From assembly GCA_005883575.1 (NCBI GenBank), contig VBFH01000031.1:1-64000 (forward strand): a stretch of DNA of 64,000 nt, given 5' to 3'. How positions within the stretch are numbered: position 1 is the first letter of the stretch; the number at the start of each line of letters is the position of its first letter. Below the pieces are notes generated by a model. The model had not been told where the DNA came from. It did not search any database and was given only the letters and a program-made list of their open reading frames with translations. The stretch is from Chloroflexota bacterium (GTDB taxonomy: Bacteria > Chloroflexota > Dormibacteria > Dormibacterales > Dormibacteraceae). The position numbers and the translations under genes are program-made. Below, piece after piece: positions 8,838 to 17,358 of this stretch.

Positions 8838-9481
8838 CCGAGGGCGAGCTTCGGGACCAGATGGTCAGTTTTGCGCGCCGGATGATTACGACCGGCCTGG
8901 TCAGGGGGACCTCCGGCAACTTGAGTGCAAGGGAACCAGGCGCCGAAACCTGTCTGATCACGCCGTCGGGTGTGGACTACGACAGCATGAAGGCGGAGGA
9001 CGTCGTCCTCGTCGACTTGTCTGGGCGGCCCGTTTCTCCCGGTCTAAAGCCCTCAGTGGATACACCGATCCACGTCGCCATATATCGTGCTAGACCAGAC
9101 GCCGGAGCCTGCATTCATACCCATTCGCTATATGCGGCGGCCTTCTCGACAGTCGGTCGCGAGATCCCGCCTCTGATCACAGAATCAGCCGGCTATCTAG
9201 GCGGCGCGGTGCGCGTGATGGAATACGTGCCTCCGGCACAGCCCGATACAGGCGAGCTCGTCGCCGCTGGACTTGGACGCGGCCGGGCGGTGCTGCTGCC
9301 AAATCACGGCGTAATCGCTGTCGGCGAGACCTTGAAAAAGGCCTTCGACGCGGCAATGGCTGTTGAGGAAGGCGCGAATATCGCATATATCGCTCTGCAG
9401 CTGGGCCAGCCCGCTCTCGTGACTGACGCAGAGGTTGCGCGGATGCACGAGTTCATTCACTTCCACTACGGGCAGCGCTGA
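8834..9481 (+). CDS. Class II aldolase, probable rhamnulose-1-phosphate aldolase
   Basis: A 215-residue Zn-dependent class II aldolase of the fuculose-phosphate aldolase/RhaD/AraD fold. Visible are 'RGTSGNLSAR' and 'TPSGVDYDSM' (phosphate binding), 'CIHTHSLYAAAF' (two zinc His) and 'LLPNHGVIAVG' (third zinc His). In this operon the expected reaction is cleavage of L-rhamnulose 1-phosphate to dihydroxyacetone phosphate and L-lactaldehyde; by sequence it is closer in length to fuculose aldolase than to E. coli RhaD (about 275). The ATG at 8834, with GAGGAGG 5 nt upstream, is clearly the start and overlaps rhaB by 4 nt. It overlaps the next gene by one base (TGATG). Confidence 0.88.
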   Translation: MTEGELRDQMVSFARRMITTGLVRGTSGNLSAREPGAETCLITPSGVDYDSMKAEDVVLVDLSGRPVSPGLKPSVDTPIHVAIYRARPDAGACIHTHSLYAAAFSTVGREIPPLITESAGYLGGAVRVMEYVPPAQPDTGELVAAGLGRGRAVLLPNHGVIAVGETLKKAFDAAMAVEEGANIAYIALQLGQPALVTDAEVARMHEFIHFHYGQR

Positions 9482-10272
9482 TGGCTGGGGCAAACCATTG
9501 GCACGAGCTTTCATTCAACGGCCGGTCCGCTGTCGTTACCGGCGCCGCCCGTGGAATCGGTCGTGCGGCCGCCCACCGCCTGGCAGGGTTAGGGGCCCGC
9601 ACAGTGATCTGGGACCTCGATGGCGAAGTCGCCGAGCAGGCCGCCACCGAGTTGCGGGAACTGCTGAAGTCTCAAGGGCGGCCCCATAGTGTGGATTGGG
9701 CGCATGTTGACATTTCGGATGCCGACGCGGTCGAGCAGTCGATGGAGCGAGCAGTCTCTGGCGACGGTCTCGATGTGCTGGTCAACAACGCAGGCACAAC
9801 CACTGTTCATGAAACCGAAAGCATGCCCCTCGAATTGTGGGAACGGACCCTCCGGATAAACCTAAGCGGGACATTCTATTGCTGCCGCGCCGCCATCCCC
9901 TACCTGAAACGCCGACCAGGAGCTGCGATCGTGAACATCTCGTCGAGCTCCGCGCTGGTCGGCGGCGGAGGTGGTGGCCACTACGCGGCGTCCAAGGCGG
10001 GCATCGATGGGTTGACCCGGCACCTCGCTCGCGAGCTAGCGCCCGATGTGAGGGTCAATTCGATTCAACCCCGCACGATCGAAACCGACCTCTTCCAAGC
10101 ACGCTATGCCCACGCACCGATGGAGCAGGAGAAACTGATTAACCAGATTCCCCTTCGGCGTCTTGGGCAGCCCGAAGACATCGCCGATGCCATCGCCTTT
10201 CTCGCCTCTGACTGGGCCGCTTACATCACGGGCCAGATCCTACTTATCGATGGGGGCCGCACGTATCAATGA
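9481..10272 (+). CDS. Short-chain dehydrogenase/reductase of the rhamnose operon
   Basis: 263 residues, classical SDR: cofactor loop 'VTGAARGIGRAAA', 'DVLVNNAG', catalytic Ser in 'NISSSSALVGG' and Tyr-Lys in 'HYAASKAG', C-terminal 'GQILLIDGGRTYQ'. Its start shares one base with the aldolase stop (TGATG), so the two are co-translated. In bifunctional RhaEW enzymes of other bacteria an aldolase is fused to an SDR domain acting on L-lactaldehyde; this pair looks like a split counterpart, which would make the SDR an L-lactaldehyde dehydrogenase. That role is inferred; a rhamnose or rhamnonate dehydrogenase is the main alternative. Confidence 0.88.
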   Translation: MAGANHWHELSFNGRSAVVTGAARGIGRAAAHRLAGLGARTVIWDLDGEVAEQAATELRELLKSQGRPHSVDWAHVDISDADAVEQSMERAVSGDGLDVLVNNAGTTTVHETESMPLELWERTLRINLSGTFYCCRAAIPYLKRRPGAAIVNISSSSALVGGGGGGHYAASKAGIDGLTRHLARELAPDVRVNSIQPRTIETDLFQARYAHAPMEQEKLINQIPLRRLGQPEDIADAIAFLASDWAAYITGQILLIDGGRTYQ

Positions 10273-10433
10273 AACGTATTTGGCGCATGTTGCACGGCAC
10301 GAGCTCGAGCTCGATATGACTCGGGCCGTTGGGGCAAGGAGGCTGCTAGACCGCCACAAGTTAAGAAGGGAGAAATGCTGCCGGTCTCTGCCACAGCGAC
10401 CTGAGTGTCATGAATGGCCATGTAGGCGTCTGC

Positions 10434-10646
10434 TTACGAATCTTCCTCCGCTACTTCAACTGTGATGGCCTGATTAGGACACCCCTGTTCAGCATCCCGG
10501 AGTAGATCGAGGTCTGCTTCAGAGAGATCGTCGCGCTTCACCCGTGAATAGCCCGCGGAACCAACCTCGAATATGCTCGGCGCGACAGCCAAGCAGTTTT
10601 CGGAGGCTGCACACCGCCTCGGGTTAACTGTGACCAGAATCTTCAC
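10434..10646 (-). CDS. 3Fe-4S type ferredoxin
   Basis: A 70-residue acidic ferredoxin of the kind that feeds electrons to P450s and other oxygenases. Cysteines are arranged 'RRCAASENCLAVAP' (C-x5-C) and a distal 'GCPNQAI', the three-cysteine pattern of the 3Fe-4S group, with the usual second cluster Cys replaced. The ATG at 10646 follows an excellent GGAGGTGA site. It is the last gene of a minus-strand group containing an FAD monooxygenase and a luciferase-like oxidoreductase; the only P450 in the window is 8 kb away, so the partner is uncertain. Confidence 0.9.
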   Translation of the reverse strand: MKILVTVNPRRCAASENCLAVAPSIFEVGSAGYSRVKRDDLSEADLDLLRDAEQGCPNQAITVEVAEEDS

Positions 10647-10703
10647 ATTCTCACCTCCATGCTCCGAGATTCCGCGGCCAGCTTACCTGCCCCCCGTGCA
10701 GCG

Positions 10704-10723
10704 GACATTAGTAGACATTAGTA
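10704..10723. repeat. Tandem 10-bp direct repeat upstream of the ferredoxin gene
   Basis: GACATTAGTA occurs twice in immediate succession in the 231-nt gap between the ferredoxin gene and the LLM oxidoreductase, about 60 nt upstream of the ferredoxin start. Direct repeats at this distance can be regulator sites; nothing else recognisable was seen in the gap. Confidence 0.4.
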
Positions 10724-10877
10724 AGAGGACGCGCGCGAAGGACGGCTCGCGCATATCTATGGCGCCGGCGCGCATCGCCGCGATTGGTGCCGTGACGGTT
10801 AAAACATTCGATGTTCGGAGGCACGGCACCCAATTGCGAGGGCAATGCTATTAGGGACTCAGCCCGGCTATGCACAG

Positions 10878-11816
10878 TTATGCGGCGGCGCTAGCTGTCA
10901 CCATTTCGCGGAAACGCTCCATATAACGGAGCAGCCCATCGCGGTTCTGAGCGTCCTTCTGGAATGCGACGTCGAAGAAAATCTCGTTGACGCCCGCCTC
11001 GCCCATCTTCCGTACGTCCTCCGCAATCTGGTCCCACGTGCCGTGCGCAACTGCGCGGCTGGCATCGTCAAGGCGCTCGTCGGTTCGGTTGACAATGCAC
11101 CGCATCACTGCGATCAGCTTGTCGGCATCGCGGCCCCTCTCCTCAGCCCCTTTCTTAACTGCTCGCATCATCGAGATCAGCGCGTCAACCGGCGCGCAGC
11201 AGCCAGTGAAGCCGTCGGCCAACCGGCCGGCTCGGTCAAGGGCCTTTGGCACAAATGCGCCGACGATGAGCGGCGGGTGGGGCTTCTGGACCGGCTTTGG
11301 GCCGATATAGGCCGGGTCCAGGTTGAAATACTTGCCGTGATATTCGACCGGGTCCGGGCCCCATACGGCGAGCAGGCACTGGATCGCTTCTTCGCCGATC
11401 CGGCCGCGCTCGCGGTAGGGAACGTTCGCCGCGTCGCACTCGTCCTGCGACCAGGCGAGCCCGACGCCGACTGTAATACGGCCGTTACTCAGCACGTCCA
11501 TCGCAGCCAGCCGCTTCGCGAGCAGAACCGGGTTGTACCAAGGGATGTTGATCACACTCACACCGAGTCGGATGCGCTCAGTGAGGGCAGACACAAATGT
11601 CATACAGGTCAGATGGTCGAGATGATTCTTGTACTCCTCGTCAAGAACGCCTTCGGCGTTCCCCGGGTAGGGCGTCTTCGCCTTAACGGGGACTAAGAGC
11701 CGCTCGTTGGTCCACAAGGAGTCGTAGCCCATCGATTCAGCCTCGGTTGCGACAAAACGCATGTTGTCTCTGGTGGCTACGGGGCCTTGGTGCGGAAGCG
11801 CAAAACCGACCTTCAT
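10878..11816 (-). CDS. LLM-class (F420/FMN-dependent) oxidoreductase
   Basis: 312 residues with the luciferase-like TIM-barrel pattern: 'FALPHQGPVATRDNM' at the N-terminus, 'LTERIRLGVSVINIPWYNP' and 'LAAMDVLSNGRITVGVGLAW', which is the cofactor-binding core of bacterial luciferase-like monooxygenases and F420-dependent reductases. The ATG at 11816 is preceded by GAGGAGG at 7 nt. It lies between a DUF3500 gene and the ferredoxin in a same-strand group with a flavin aromatic hydroxylase, so a role in oxidising or reducing an intermediate of a ring-degradation pathway is plausible. F420 versus FMN use cannot be decided here. Confidence 0.9.
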   Translation of the reverse strand: MKVGFALPHQGPVATRDNMRFVATEAESMGYDSLWTNERLLVPVKAKTPYPGNAEGVLDEEYKNHLDHLTCMTFVSALTERIRLGVSVINIPWYNPVLLAKRLAAMDVLSNGRITVGVGLAWSQDECDAANVPYRERGRIGEEAIQCLLAVWGPDPVEYHGKYFNLDPAYIGPKPVQKPHPPLIVGAFVPKALDRAGRLADGFTGCCAPVDALISMMRAVKKGAEERGRDADKLIAVMRCIVNRTDERLDDASRAVAHGTWDQIAEDVRKMGEAGVNEIFFDVAFQKDAQNRDGLLRYMERFREMVTASAAA

Positions 11817-11842
11817 ATCAGCCTCCTCGAGCGCTTTATCGA

Positions 11843-12973
11843 CTAATCGCGGGCACGCTGGACATGGTGCTCGCCAAGGATATCCATGCCGAAGTCGCCG
11901 TCAGGGTCACGCCAAACGCTATGAGCGTGGTTGCCTGCGCGTTGCGCGTTGTCGTACTCGATCAGAAGGCGAGGCCCCTGGACGCGGTAATAGTGTGGCA
12001 CTCCCCGCTCAACACCGCCAGCCCAAGCAAAGGAAAGATTGTTGACGGCTTCTTCCGTGTACTTCGCAATCTCAGCCTGGGCCAGCTCGTCGGGGAGACG
12101 GTTGAAATAGGCGGCGATGATCCGCTTGAGCATTTGGCGTTGGGCGCTGCTGAGGTCGTGCCCATTGATGCCCTTCGGCGCGTCAGTGAAGCGGACCGCC
12201 TCGAGGTGCTCCGTCTTTGTCTGCAGGCCATCCTCCAGCCGTTGCTGCAGAGTATCGACCAGCTCGCCGGTTGCACCCTCGAAACGACCACGCCAAATCT
12301 CAGGCAGCTTGAGCGGCAGGGCGCCGTTCTCGACTTTGGAGCGATTGGCGCTCACCAGGTCATATGGTGGAACAGGAGATACGATCGCCCGCGCGCGGGC
12401 GGCTTTGTCGAGCGAAGCGAGGAGCTCGCGGCCGACGTCCTCGGTGCTGCCGAGCGGCCTTAGCTCGTTCCCACCCAGCAGGGGCGAGCTGGCAGGGTCG
12501 GCGCCCATGAAGAGCGGGGTGCTCGCGCGGACCTTGCCGTCGACAACGAGGTGGTGGACGGATATGTGGTGGCCGCCGAAGCGCCACGACCATGCCTGCC
12601 GCCCGCCCGGGTTTCCGAAGACCCGCACGTAGTAGAGTCCGGGGTCGCGACCGCGGTCGCGCTCCCAACGCATTGTCCAGCCCTCGAGTTCGTCGAGAAC
12701 ATTGTCCAGCCCGACGATCATGCAAGCAGTGACGTATGCCGGGCGCGAGAGGCCAGCTGCAAGCAACTTGAAGGCGAGCTGCTGCTGGCTCGCCCGCATG
12801 CTGCTGAGCGGTAGGCCACCATGGTCGGTCGGCGTGTAGTACCAGCGGAGCCGCTCCTCGGTGGATGGGAAAGGCCAGTGGGCCGGGGGTCGTTGCTCTG
12901 GATTGAGGCTGTCGAGGAAGTTGCTCGCCGCCTCCGCCATGCGGGCGGCAACGTTCTCAGCGTCCGGGCTCAT
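11843..12973 (-). CDS. DUF3500 family protein
   Basis: 376 residues. It matches the uncharacterised DUF3500 family: 'RLRWYYTPTDHGGLPLSSM' near the N-terminus, 'LYYVRVFGNPGG', 'WSWRFGGHHISVHHLVV' with clustered His residues, 'FMGADPASSPLLGG' and 'NHAHSVWRDPDGDFGMDIL' at the C-terminus. The conserved His-rich motifs suggest a metal site, but no reaction is known to me. The start overlaps the end of the FAD monooxygenase gene by 17 nt, and it is 26 nt from the LLM gene, so the three are probably one transcript. Confidence 0.85.
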   Translation of the reverse strand: MSPDAENVAARMAEAASNFLDSLNPEQRPPAHWPFPSTEERLRWYYTPTDHGGLPLSSMRASQQQLAFKLLAAGLSRPAYVTACMIVGLDNVLDELEGWTMRWERDRGRDPGLYYVRVFGNPGGRQAWSWRFGGHHISVHHLVVDGKVRASTPLFMGADPASSPLLGGNELRPLGSTEDVGRELLASLDKAARARAIVSPVPPYDLVSANRSKVENGALPLKLPEIWRGRFEGATGELVDTLQQRLEDGLQTKTEHLEAVRFTDAPKGINGHDLSSAQRQMLKRIIAAYFNRLPDELAQAEIAKYTEEAVNNLSFAWAGGVERGVPHYYRVQGPRLLIEYDNAQRAGNHAHSVWRDPDGDFGMDILGEHHVQRARD

Positions 12974-14138
12974 AGAGTCCGAAGATCAGCTCAGGATCGC
13001 CCGGCGTCCAGTTGCAGTCAACCTGCGAGCGGCGGCCAATTCGCCTCGTCCGTGCGAGTAGGTTCCGGCCGAGTTCCAGCTGGCCCGGCTCCCACGCCCT
13101 GAGCGCGCTCTCGAAGTCAGGGTGTTCCGCAAGCGCTCTTGCCAGCTCCCAAGCATCGGACGCCGCCTTGGCGGTTCCCGCTGCAGCATGCGGTCGAACG
13201 ACGAACGCGGCATCGCCTAGTAGGCAAACGCGCCCAAAGGACATTTGCGGCACCTCCAGGTCGAAGATCGCCTGCACAAAAGGCGCTTTGACGGCGAGCA
13301 CGGCTCTCGCAATGCGCTCGGGTAGCCTGGCCGCCGCCGTCGCCCGCATCTCGTCGATGTGCACCGGCCGGGGGGTGCCTGGCGGCAGCGAGACCTCGTG
13401 GAGCTCATTGTCGGAGTCGGTCATCAGGTCAATCAGGTCGCCGCCAAGCAGGTAGTTGCGGTACCAGACGAAGTTGATTAACCGATCGCCGCGGCGGACT
13501 GAGCCGTCGATGCCAGGAATGGGATAGACGAGGATGTGGCTGTTCGCGTAGACGTGGTAGGTGATCGCGTCGCCAAAAGGCACTGCATCCTCGCCCAATT
13601 CCTGCTCGCTAACGACGCCGCGCCAAGCGACGTAGCCCGCGTACTGCGGTTTGACCTGAGGCAAGAGGCAAGAGCGCGCGCGGGAGCCGACCCCATCGGC
13701 GCACACAAGTAGGTCGACCTCGGTCTCCTTGCCGTCGGCAAGCATGATCTGGACCTTGCCATGTTCTTGGTGGATGTCGACGCACTCGTGGCCGAGGAGA
13801 TACCGTTCGCGGTCAAAACGCCGGAGGAGCGAGCGATAGACGGTATTCCAGTTGCTGAAGCGGTAGGGCTGTTTCTGCTCATGGATGACGAGGCCTTGCC
13901 GGTCGAGATAGCGAATGTATTTCGTAGAGATGCTGATCTCGTCCAGGTCGACGCCCGCCCTCTCGGCCAGGTACCGAGAACTGGCTGGCAGAAAGCCGAT
14001 TCCGGCACCCCTCTGCTCAAGCTCTGCCGCCGATCGCTCATAAACGATCACATCGTGACCGCTGTCGCGTAAGAGGAGTGCGGCGGTGAGTCCGCCCAAT
14101 GAGCCCCCAACGACAGCGACCCTGCCACGCCTGACCAT
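12957..14138 (-). CDS. FAD-dependent aromatic monooxygenase, 2,6-dihydroxypyridine hydroxylase-like
   Basis: 393 residues of the p-hydroxybenzoate hydroxylase-type flavoprotein family. The dinucleotide fold 'VVGGSLGGLTAALLL' ends in the acidic 'VYERS', the second FAD motif is 'LLVCADGVGSRARS', and the GD motif is 'GDAAFVVRPHAAAGTAKA'. The 'RPHAAAG' extension and overall layout resemble 2,6-dihydroxypyridine 3-monooxygenase (DhpH) of nicotine degraders. The likely reaction is NAD(P)H- and O2-dependent hydroxylation of an N-heterocycle or phenol. It leads a group with DUF3500, LLM and ferredoxin genes; a gap of 193 nt separates it from the CoA transferase gene upstream. Confidence 0.87.
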   Translation of the reverse strand: MVRRGRVAVVGGSLGGLTAALLLRDSGHDVIVYERSAAELEQRGAGIGFLPASSRYLAERAGVDLDEISISTKYIRYLDRQGLVIHEQKQPYRFSNWNTVYRSLLRRFDRERYLLGHECVDIHQEHGKVQIMLADGKETEVDLLVCADGVGSRARSCLLPQVKPQYAGYVAWRGVVSEQELGEDAVPFGDAITYHVYANSHILVYPIPGIDGSVRRGDRLINFVWYRNYLLGGDLIDLMTDSDNELHEVSLPPGTPRPVHIDEMRATAAARLPERIARAVLAVKAPFVQAIFDLEVPQMSFGRVCLLGDAAFVVRPHAAAGTAKAASDAWELARALAEHPDFESALRAWEPGQLELGRNLLARTRRIGRRSQVDCNWTPGDPELIFGLYEPGR

Positions 14139-14331
14139 CGCAGTTCAACCGCGATGATAGGTTCCCCGGCTGACGATGAAAACGCCAAATCGGCGCCCTA
14201 CGCCGACTTGGAGCTGGTCCAACGCTGTCATCGGGAGATCAGCCGGTGATGGCCTCCGGCTCTATAGCAATACAACGGCCGCCGCGCGATTCAGTTGTGC
14301 CGGTGGGACCAACTTGGTCGGTGCAGCGCTG

Positions 14332-15510
14332 TTATTCCTCCAATCCAAATTCTCTTAGCACCTCCGCAGTGTGCTGGCCCAGCCCGGGCGCAGCTTGCGG
14401 AGGCAGCGCCGCGTTTGCCCCAAACCGAATTGGCGAACCGACGGTCAAATAGCGGCCGAGGCCGGGGTGCTCAACCTCGTCCACCAACCTGCGTGGCGCC
14501 GAAGTCATGGTTCTACTTGCAATCAACTCCTTGAATGATTGGTAAGGTCCCCAGAGCACTCCCGCCGCCTCAAATAAGTCGCCAACTTCAGCCAGATCGC
14601 GCTGACCAATCCAGGATCCGAGCAATGCGCTGATCTCGGTGCGGGTACGCCACCTATCGCCCTCGGCCGACAAATCGACGCCCAAGCGGGCTTCGATCTC
14701 CGTGAATTGGCCGGCCAGACCAGTGGCCTGGCCCAGGGCTTTCCACTGACGTGGCGTCAGGGCCAGGACCATCACGCTCCTACAGTCCTTTGTCGCGAAG
14801 TCCCGACCGAAGGAACCGTATACGTAGTTGCCGAACCGGCCACGCGGTTCCTCGGTTATCTGCGCTTCAGCTATGAAGCCGAGGTGACCTGCAATTGCCA
14901 GGCCAACATCAGCAAGGCTCAATTCGACCAGCTGGCCCTTGCCGGTCAGCCGTCGATGCCGCTCGGCGCCAAGAATTGCTGTGGCAGCGAGGAAGCCCGT
15001 CATCGCATCCCATGCTGGGAGCACGTGATTGACAGGTCCCGCGTGACCCTCCGGGCCGGTAATCAGTGGAAAGCCCAAAGAGGCGTTCACGGTGTAGTCC
15101 ACCGCGGTGCCACCGTCACGACTGCCCGTGATGACCACCATGATCAGATCCGAACGGAGTCGAGACAACTCCTCATATGAGCTCCAACCGATGGCGGGCA
15201 GATTGGTGAGAAAAATCCCTCCGCCCTCGCCCGCGGCGGTGATCAGCCTGGAGGCCTGGCGACGGCCGGCTTCGGAGCGCATGTCGATTGTTACTGATCG
15301 TTTGCCTTGATTGAGGCCGGCCCAGTAAAGGCTGCGTCCGTTGTGCAACGGCCAACGACCGATATCGATGCCGCCTCCGGGCGGGTCGACGCGGATGACG
15401 TCTGCGCCGAGCGCGGCCAACGTTGCGCCGCCAAGGGGAGCCGCGATGAACGCAGAGATCTCGACGAGGCGAAGCCCGGACAGGAGGGGCGGGCTGCCTG
15501 CAGCCTTCAT
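14332..15510 (-). CDS. Class III CoA transferase, 2-methylfumaryl-CoA isomerase (Mct)-like
   Basis: 392 residues of the CaiB/BaiF family. Several stretches are characteristic of the mesaconyl-CoA C1-C4 CoA transferase subgroup rather than generic CaiB: 'IDIGRWPLHNGRSLYWAGLN', 'GKRSVTIDMRSEAGR', 'GIFLTNLPAIGW', 'GTAVDYTVNASLGFP' and 'NHVLPAWDAMTGF', where the Asp would be the catalytic nucleophile. Such enzymes move CoA within mesaconyl-CoA. The ATG at 15510 avoids overlap with the RraA-like gene; a TTG at 15561 (ORF track) is the alternative. It sits among ring-degradation genes; the window also has Mcd- and Mch-like genes at 50-52 kb acting on the same compound. Confidence 0.82.
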   Translation of the reverse strand: MKAAGSPPLLSGLRLVEISAFIAAPLGGATLAALGADVIRVDPPGGGIDIGRWPLHNGRSLYWAGLNQGKRSVTIDMRSEAGRRQASRLITAAGEGGGIFLTNLPAIGWSSYEELSRLRSDLIMVVITGSRDGGTAVDYTVNASLGFPLITGPEGHAGPVNHVLPAWDAMTGFLAATAILGAERHRRLTGKGQLVELSLADVGLAIAGHLGFIAEAQITEEPRGRFGNYVYGSFGRDFATKDCRSVMVLALTPRQWKALGQATGLAGQFTEIEARLGVDLSAEGDRWRTRTEISALLGSWIGQRDLAEVGDLFEAAGVLWGPYQSFKELIASRTMTSAPRRLVDEVEHPGLGRYLTVGSPIRFGANAALPPQAAPGLGQHTAEVLREFGLEE

Positions 15511-15526
15511 TTGCGGGGCGGGACCG

Positions 15527-16147
15527 TCATTTGCTGGTGGGGCGAAGACCGAGGAGGTCAAGGGTCAGCTCGCCGCTCTTCAGTCTGGCGATGATCCCGG
15601 ACTCCCGAGTGGCCCTGCCGTCCGCCTTGCGGAGAGTCGCCTCGAACGTGGCTGAATGCGTGACCAGAACTCCGTCGGCGTCGGCCACAACCACCGCGCC
15701 ACGGGCCACGGTGACTCCACCGACGTCGATCGACTCGCCTATCTCGCCAGCCTCGCGTTTAGCGGTGCGCCTCATGCTTATCCAACGCGAGAAAACCGGG
15801 AATCCTATCCTCTCGAACGCATCGATGTCTCGCACGCCCCCATTGACGACGGCGCCAATCAGACCCCGCGCCTGCGCTGCATTCGCCAGCACCTCGCCGA
15901 AGTATCCGGAGCTGTCGCCGCCGGCGTCGACGACCAGCACATCGCCCGGCTCGCCTTGCTCGAGCGCGCGATGGATGGCGAGGTTGTCGCCAACTACGCA
16001 CTTTACGGGGAAGGCCGGGCCGCAAACAGCGGCGCCTTTCCAAACCGGCCGGATCGCCGGATCCATGGCGCCTAGTCCGCCAGCCGCTTCATAGATCGTC
16101 GAAGCGCCGAGGCTTAGCGCACGCTGGTAGAGCTCTCGCCAGATCAC
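15527..16147 (-). CDS. RraA-like protein / HMG-CHA aldolase family
   Basis: 206 residues. 'GDVLVVDAGGDSSGYFGEV', 'GLIGAVVNGGVRDIDAF' and 'GFPVFSRWISMRRTAKRE' are the metal- and pyruvate-binding segments of 4-hydroxy-4-methyl-2-oxoglutarate/4-carboxy-4-hydroxy-2-oxoadipate aldolases, which share a fold with the RNase E inhibitor RraA. The ORF track begins at 16375 within the NHL gene; the GTG at 16147 overlaps that gene's stop by 4 nt (GTGA) and begins 'VIWRELYQRA', typical for the family. In this catabolic setting a retro-aldol or oxaloacetate decarboxylase role is more likely than RNA regulation. Confidence 0.85.
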   Translation of the reverse strand: MIWRELYQRALSLGASTIYEAAGGLGAMDPAIRPVWKGAAVCGPAFPVKCVVGDNLAIHRALEQGEPGDVLVVDAGGDSSGYFGEVLANAAQARGLIGAVVNGGVRDIDAFERIGFPVFSRWISMRRTAKREAGEIGESIDVGGVTVARGAVVVADADGVLVTHSATFEATLRKADGRATRESGIIARLKSGELTLDLLGLRPTSK

Positions 16148-16993
16148 GCGTGACCAACCGGTGTGTACTTGATCACGGACCTGCCCGCGGTGGAGGCGAC
16201 GAAGACATTTCCCGCCCGGTCGCAACACACCCCGTGAGTGTCGTGGTAGGCGCGGATCTTGACAAGCACCCGGCCCGAGGTGTCGAGCGCCGTCACTGTC
16301 GGTATGTGGTCGGAGACAAAGATTCTTTCTCGCTCGTCGATGCTGACGTCGGTCGGCCCGCGGAAGGCGTCCCAAACATCGAGCAACGTGCCCGCCAGAT
16401 CGAAGACCTGCACGCGATCGTTCTCGCGATCCGCTACGTACACCCGGTTGCGCGAATCGACCGCTATCCCGTGAGGCACGCTGAACTGTCCGGGGCCACG
16501 GCCAGCCTCACCCCAGCTCCGGACAAGCCTGCCGTCCGCAGAGAACACATGGATCCGCGAGTTCCCATAGCCATCGGCTACAAACGTCGTTCCGTCGGCG
16601 GCGACTGCGACGTCCGCTGGATGGTTGAACGGAGCTTCCGGCGACGCGTGGTCTCGCGTGCCCAGTTCTTTTATCAGCTTCCCGTCGGGACCGAAGACCA
16701 CCACGACATGTCGGTCTCGGTCAGCGACGTAAATGTTGCCCTTGAGGTCAGTCGTGATGCCGTGCGGGTCGATCACCTCGCCGTCGCCCAAACTTCCGAC
16801 AACCGCACCCGCTGGGTCCAGGATCAGGACACTCGGTTCAAAGCGGTGGCACAGGTAAATTCGACCGTCGGGACTCGCCGCGACTGATGTGACAGGGCCA
16901 AGTGTTCAGGTTAGCCGGCAGGCGGGCCCAGTTTGGGTTGACCTCGTACGTCTGCTCGCCCCAACCTACCCGCAGGCCAACGACGGTCTTCAT
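16144..16993 (-). pseudogene. NHL-repeat beta-propeller gene with a frameshift near its 5' end
   Basis: The ORF track shows only 16144-16791 from a TTG. The real gene appears to start at the ATG at 16993, which overlaps the cupin stop by 4 nt (ATGA), and reads 'MKTVVGLRVGWGEQTYEVN' then 'PNWARLPANLN'. Around 16900-16910 the frame breaks: in the next frame the protein resumes as 'LGPVTSVAASPDGRIYLCHR' and continues without interruption through NHL repeats ('GIAVDSRNRVYVADRENDR' and similar) to the stop. Removing one base near 16903 restores a 282-residue propeller resembling peptidyl-hydroxyglycine-lyase-like NHL proteins. Either a genuine one-base mutation or a sequencing/assembly error. Because neighbours are coupled to both ends, the operon arrangement itself is intact. 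Confidence 0.8.
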
Positions 16994-17358
16994 CGGGTGT
17001 CCGCGACGACCGTGCGTGTCGCGTTGACGGATCCAAACACGAAAAGGATGCGAAGCCGGTTTGGACCGGGATTGCGAAAGCGATGGACGGTGCCTGTCGG
17101 CACGAGGGTGGCCGCATTCTGAGCCAGATTGCCCTCCTCGCCAGCCGCCTCGAATACAGCCCTGCCCTCGAGTACGGTGACCGATTCCTGGCAGTTGTGG
17201 AAATGCGGTGCAAGCGAAGTGCCTGGGTCGAACTCGGTGATCCAGGTCAGGAATTCGATGGCACCGCGCTCCCTCGTAACGAGATACCAGGTCCGGACTC
17301 CACCGCCACGCTCGAGGGGAGGCTCATCCAGTCCAGGTAGGACTAGCGCCGAGGTCAC
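16990..17358 (-). CDS. Single-domain cupin protein
   Basis: 122 residues forming one conserved beta-barrel. The first cupin motif is 'LAPHFHNCQESVTVLEG' with HxH and Glu metal ligands and the second is 'PTGTVHRFRNPGP' with the distal His. The GTG at 17358 follows GAGGAGGGG and overlaps the AroQ-like gene's stop by 4 nt (GTGA); its own stop overlaps the NHL gene start (ATGA). Such small cupins act as sensors, dioxygenases or isomerases; function cannot be assigned. Confidence 0.85.
   Translation of the reverse strand: MTSALVLPGLDEPPLERGGGVRTWYLVTRERGAIEFLTWITEFDPGTSLAPHFHNCQESVTVLEGRAVFEAAGEEGNLAQNAATLVPTGTVHRFRNPGPNRLRILFVFGSVNATRTVVADTR

Noticed and set aside
10845-11696. Plus-strand 283-codon ORF antisense to the LLM oxidoreductase
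   Set aside because: Long only because of high GC; the opposite frame carries family motifs and an excellent ribosome site.
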